A stretch of 7,035 bases of DNA from Microbacteriaceae bacterium (GTDB lineage: Bacteria > Actinomycetota > Actinomycetes > Actinomycetales > Microbacteriaceae), in assembly GCA_947452355.1 (NCBI GenBank), contig CANGCU010000057.1:1-7035 (forward strand), given 5' to 3'. The position numbers and the translations under genes were made by a program. Of the stretch, positions 5,625 through 7,035 are shown piece after piece (position 1 is the first letter of the stretch; each line of letters begins with the position of its first letter). The notes under the pieces were generated by a model. That model was not told the DNA's origin, did no database searches, and worked only from the letters and a program-made list of their open reading frames with translations.

Positions 5625-6635
5625 ATGGTTTATCACGCTGCATCGGATCGATACGACGCGATCCCCTATCGTCGGAGTGGTCGAAGCGGATTGCTGCTTC
5701 CCAGAATTTCACTTGGCCTGTGGAACAACTTCGGTGACGATCGCGAGCTGTCGGTGCAACGCGACATCGTGCTTCGCGCATTTGACCGAGGCGTGACACA
5801 CATCGACCTCGCTAACAATTACGGTCCGCCTCCAGGTTCCGCCGAACGAAATTTCGGCAAAATCATCGAAAGCGACCTTCGGCCTTACCGCGACGAACTC
5901 ATCATCTCTTCGAAGGCGGGGTTCGACATGTGGGCCGGCCCCTACGGCGAATGGGGTTCGCGCAAGTACCTGCTCGCGTCGTTGGACCAGAGCCTGTCCC
6001 GCATGGGCCTTGACTACGTTGATATTTTCTATTCCCACCGCTTCGATCCCGACACCCCGCTCGAGGAAACGATGGGGGCATTGGCGCACGCCGTTCAATC
6101 CGGCAAAGCGCTGTACGTCGGAATTTCGAACTACGACGAGGAACAAACCCGCCGCGCCTATTCGATTTTGAAGGACATGGGAGTCACGCTTCTCATTCAC
6201 CAACCGCGCTATAACCTTTTCGATCGTCGTCCCGAGGCCGGGCTTTTCGACGCACTCGTGGAACTCGGAGTCGGTGGAATCGTCTATTCACCCCTCGCGC
6301 AGGGATTGGCGACCGGCCGATACCTCAATGGCATCCCGAACGACTCCCGCGTGCGCACAGCGAACTGGATTGACGAGAACCGAATCAACGAGAACTACCT
6401 AGCTCATGCACGGGCCCTCAACGCGATTGCTGAGGGACGCGGCCAAACACTCGCCCAGATGGCGCTCACCTGGACGATGCGCCACCCCGGCGTGACAAGT
6501 GCACTGATCGGCGCGAGCAGCGTCGCGCAACTCGATGATTCGCTCAAGGCCGCACACGCTGAACCCCTTTCGGACGACGAACTCGCGGCGATCGAGCCAC
6601 ACGCGATTCACCAACTGGTCGATTCGTGGTTGTAG
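5625..6635 (+). CDS. yghZ: Aldo/keto reductase, YghZ / L-glyceraldehyde 3-phosphate reductase type
   Basis: This 336-residue NADPH-dependent TIM-barrel enzyme should reduce aldehydes such as L-glyceraldehyde 3-phosphate or methylglyoxal, by analogy with E. coli YghZ (AKR14 family, about 346 residues). The catalytic tetrad is complete: Asp61, Tyr66, Lys97 and His138. The stretches DLANNYGPPPGSAE (61-74), SRKYLLASLDQSL.RMGL.YVDIFYSHR (112-139) and ALAHAVQSGKALYVGIS closely match the E. coli protein as I recall it, and IGASS (295-299) is the usual cofactor phosphate-binding segment. The start at 5625 is supported because YghZ also begins with Met-Val followed by a similar RY...YR.SG.SGL leader, and by the TAGGCT box. 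The adjacent msrA points to a damage-response context. The stop overlaps the transporter start by 10 nt. True substrate cannot be read from sequence. Confidence 0.94.
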   Translation: MVYHAASDRYDAIPYRRSGRSGLLLPRISLGLWNNFGDDRELSVQRDIVLRAFDRGVTHIDLANNYGPPPGSAERNFGKIIESDLRPYRDELIISSKAGFDMWAGPYGEWGSRKYLLASLDQSLSRMGLDYVDIFYSHRFDPDTPLEETMGALAHAVQSGKALYVGISNYDEEQTRRAYSILKDMGVTLLIHQPRYNLFDRRPEAGLFDALVELGVGGIVYSPLAQGLATGRYLNGIPNDSRVRTANWIDENRINENYLAHARALNAIAEGRGQTLAQMALTWTMRHPGVTSALIGASSVAQLDDSLKAAHAEPLSDDELAAIEPHAIHQLVDSWL

Positions 6636-7035
6636 CTAAACCCAGCGCGCTGATCGGGTACATCGCGGCTACCGTCGCCGCACTAATTTTTGGTGTGAAC
6701 GGTGTCGTCATCAAGTTGCTGATGGGCGGGACCGGGCTTAGCAGTTTTCAGGTCACGTTCTTCCGAGTTGTCGGCGCGGCGGTCCTCATGGGGGTCGTTC
6801 TTCTCGTCCGCGACCCTGCGGCGCTTCGGGTGACGCGTAAACAAATCATTCCCCTGATCGTCATGGGAATCGTGGGGGTTGCCTCTCTTCAAGCGACATA
6901 CGCTCAGGCCGTCTTCCTATTGCCCGTTGGCATCGCCCTGTTGATTGAATACACGGCCGTTCTGTTTGTCGCTCTCATCGCGCATTTCTTTTTCCGCGAA
7001 CATGTCAAGGCGCGAATTTGGGTCTCGATTGCTGC
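6626..7035 (+). CDS. EamA/DMT-family membrane transporter, N-terminal part (3' end outside window)
   Basis: The first 136 codons of an inner-membrane protein of the drug/metabolite transporter superfamily (EamA domain). Hydrophobic segments lie at about 9-31, 43-62, 74-103 and 104-120, separated by short basic loops such as RKQ (71-73), which suits the first repeat of a 10-helix carrier. The motif GVNGVVIKLL near the first helix and IALLIEYTAVLFVALIAHFFFREHV around 103-127 are typical of the EamA fold. The start is inferred as GTG 6626, which overlaps the reductase stop by 10 nt; no ATG and no good Shine-Dalgarno sequence exist nearby, so expression probably depends on the upstream gene. The substrate is unknown; related proteins export amino acids or other metabolites. 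Confidence 0.85.
   Translation, partial: MVVAKPSALIGYIAATVAALIFGVNGVVIKLLMGGTGLSSFQVTFFRVVGAAVLMGVVLLVRDPAALRVTRKQIIPLIVMGIVGVASLQATYAQAVFLLPVGIALLIEYTAVLFVALIAHFFFREHVKARIWVSIA

Noticed and set aside
6683..6892. Minus-strand open frame opposite the EamA transporter
   Set aside because: Its translation is a hydrophilic Asp/His/Lys-rich string, the expected antisense image of membrane-helix codons on the plus strand.
1..7035. Search for CRISPR repeats, IS ends, tRNA or rRNA genes, attachment sites
   Set aside because: No spaced direct repeats, transposase-like frames or RNA-gene signatures were seen; nearly all of the window is accounted for by ordinary coding genes.

Overview
This 7 kb window looks like core chromosome from an actinobacterium, most likely Microbacteriaceae or a close relative. 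The reasons are a group II truncated haemoglobin of the mycobacterial trHbO type, an ABC-F EttA next to a second SSB paralogue, tight ATGA/TGATG gene overlaps, and start codons sitting directly behind TANNNT boxes (leaderless-type promoters, common in Actinobacteria). Base composition is moderate-to-high GC by eye. No mobile element, CRISPR array, rRNA or tRNA was seen.

Layout. Positions 1-1631 (+) hold the end of an aminopeptidase N gene (pepN), a short MscS-type channel gene and glbO, joined by ATGA and TGATG overlaps. Positions 1637-4921 (-) run, in transcription order, ssb paralogue, small lipoprotein, ettA, and a conserved-looking protein of unknown function coupled to ettA by TGATG. These two blocks converge with only 5 bp between stop codons. 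Positions 4922-5065 are the ssb leader, with a perfect 11-bp inverted repeat. Positions 5066-5590 (-) encode MsrA. Divergent from it, separated by 34 bp, is a YghZ-type aldo/keto reductase (5625-6635, +), followed with overlap by the start of an EamA/DMT-family transporter that runs off the window.

How the genes fit together. From memory, pepN, glbO, ettA and ssbB also lie close together in Mycobacterium tuberculosis (Rv2467, Rv2470, Rv2477c, Rv2478c), so the left two thirds looks like an old actinobacterial neighbourhood. Its products cover peptide turnover, osmotic release, haem-based redox or oxygen chemistry, ATP-dependent control of translation and ssDNA binding. The msrA/reductase pair covers methionine sulfoxide repair and reactive-carbonyl reduction and may respond jointly to oxidative or carbonyl stress; that is inference.

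I did not find a clearly new multi-gene system. The points most worth a second look are the MscS homologue lacking the whole C-terminal domain, three genes each starting exactly 6 nt after a TANNNT box, two hairpins (ssb leader and glbO 3' end), and the uncharacterised protein coupled to EttA.
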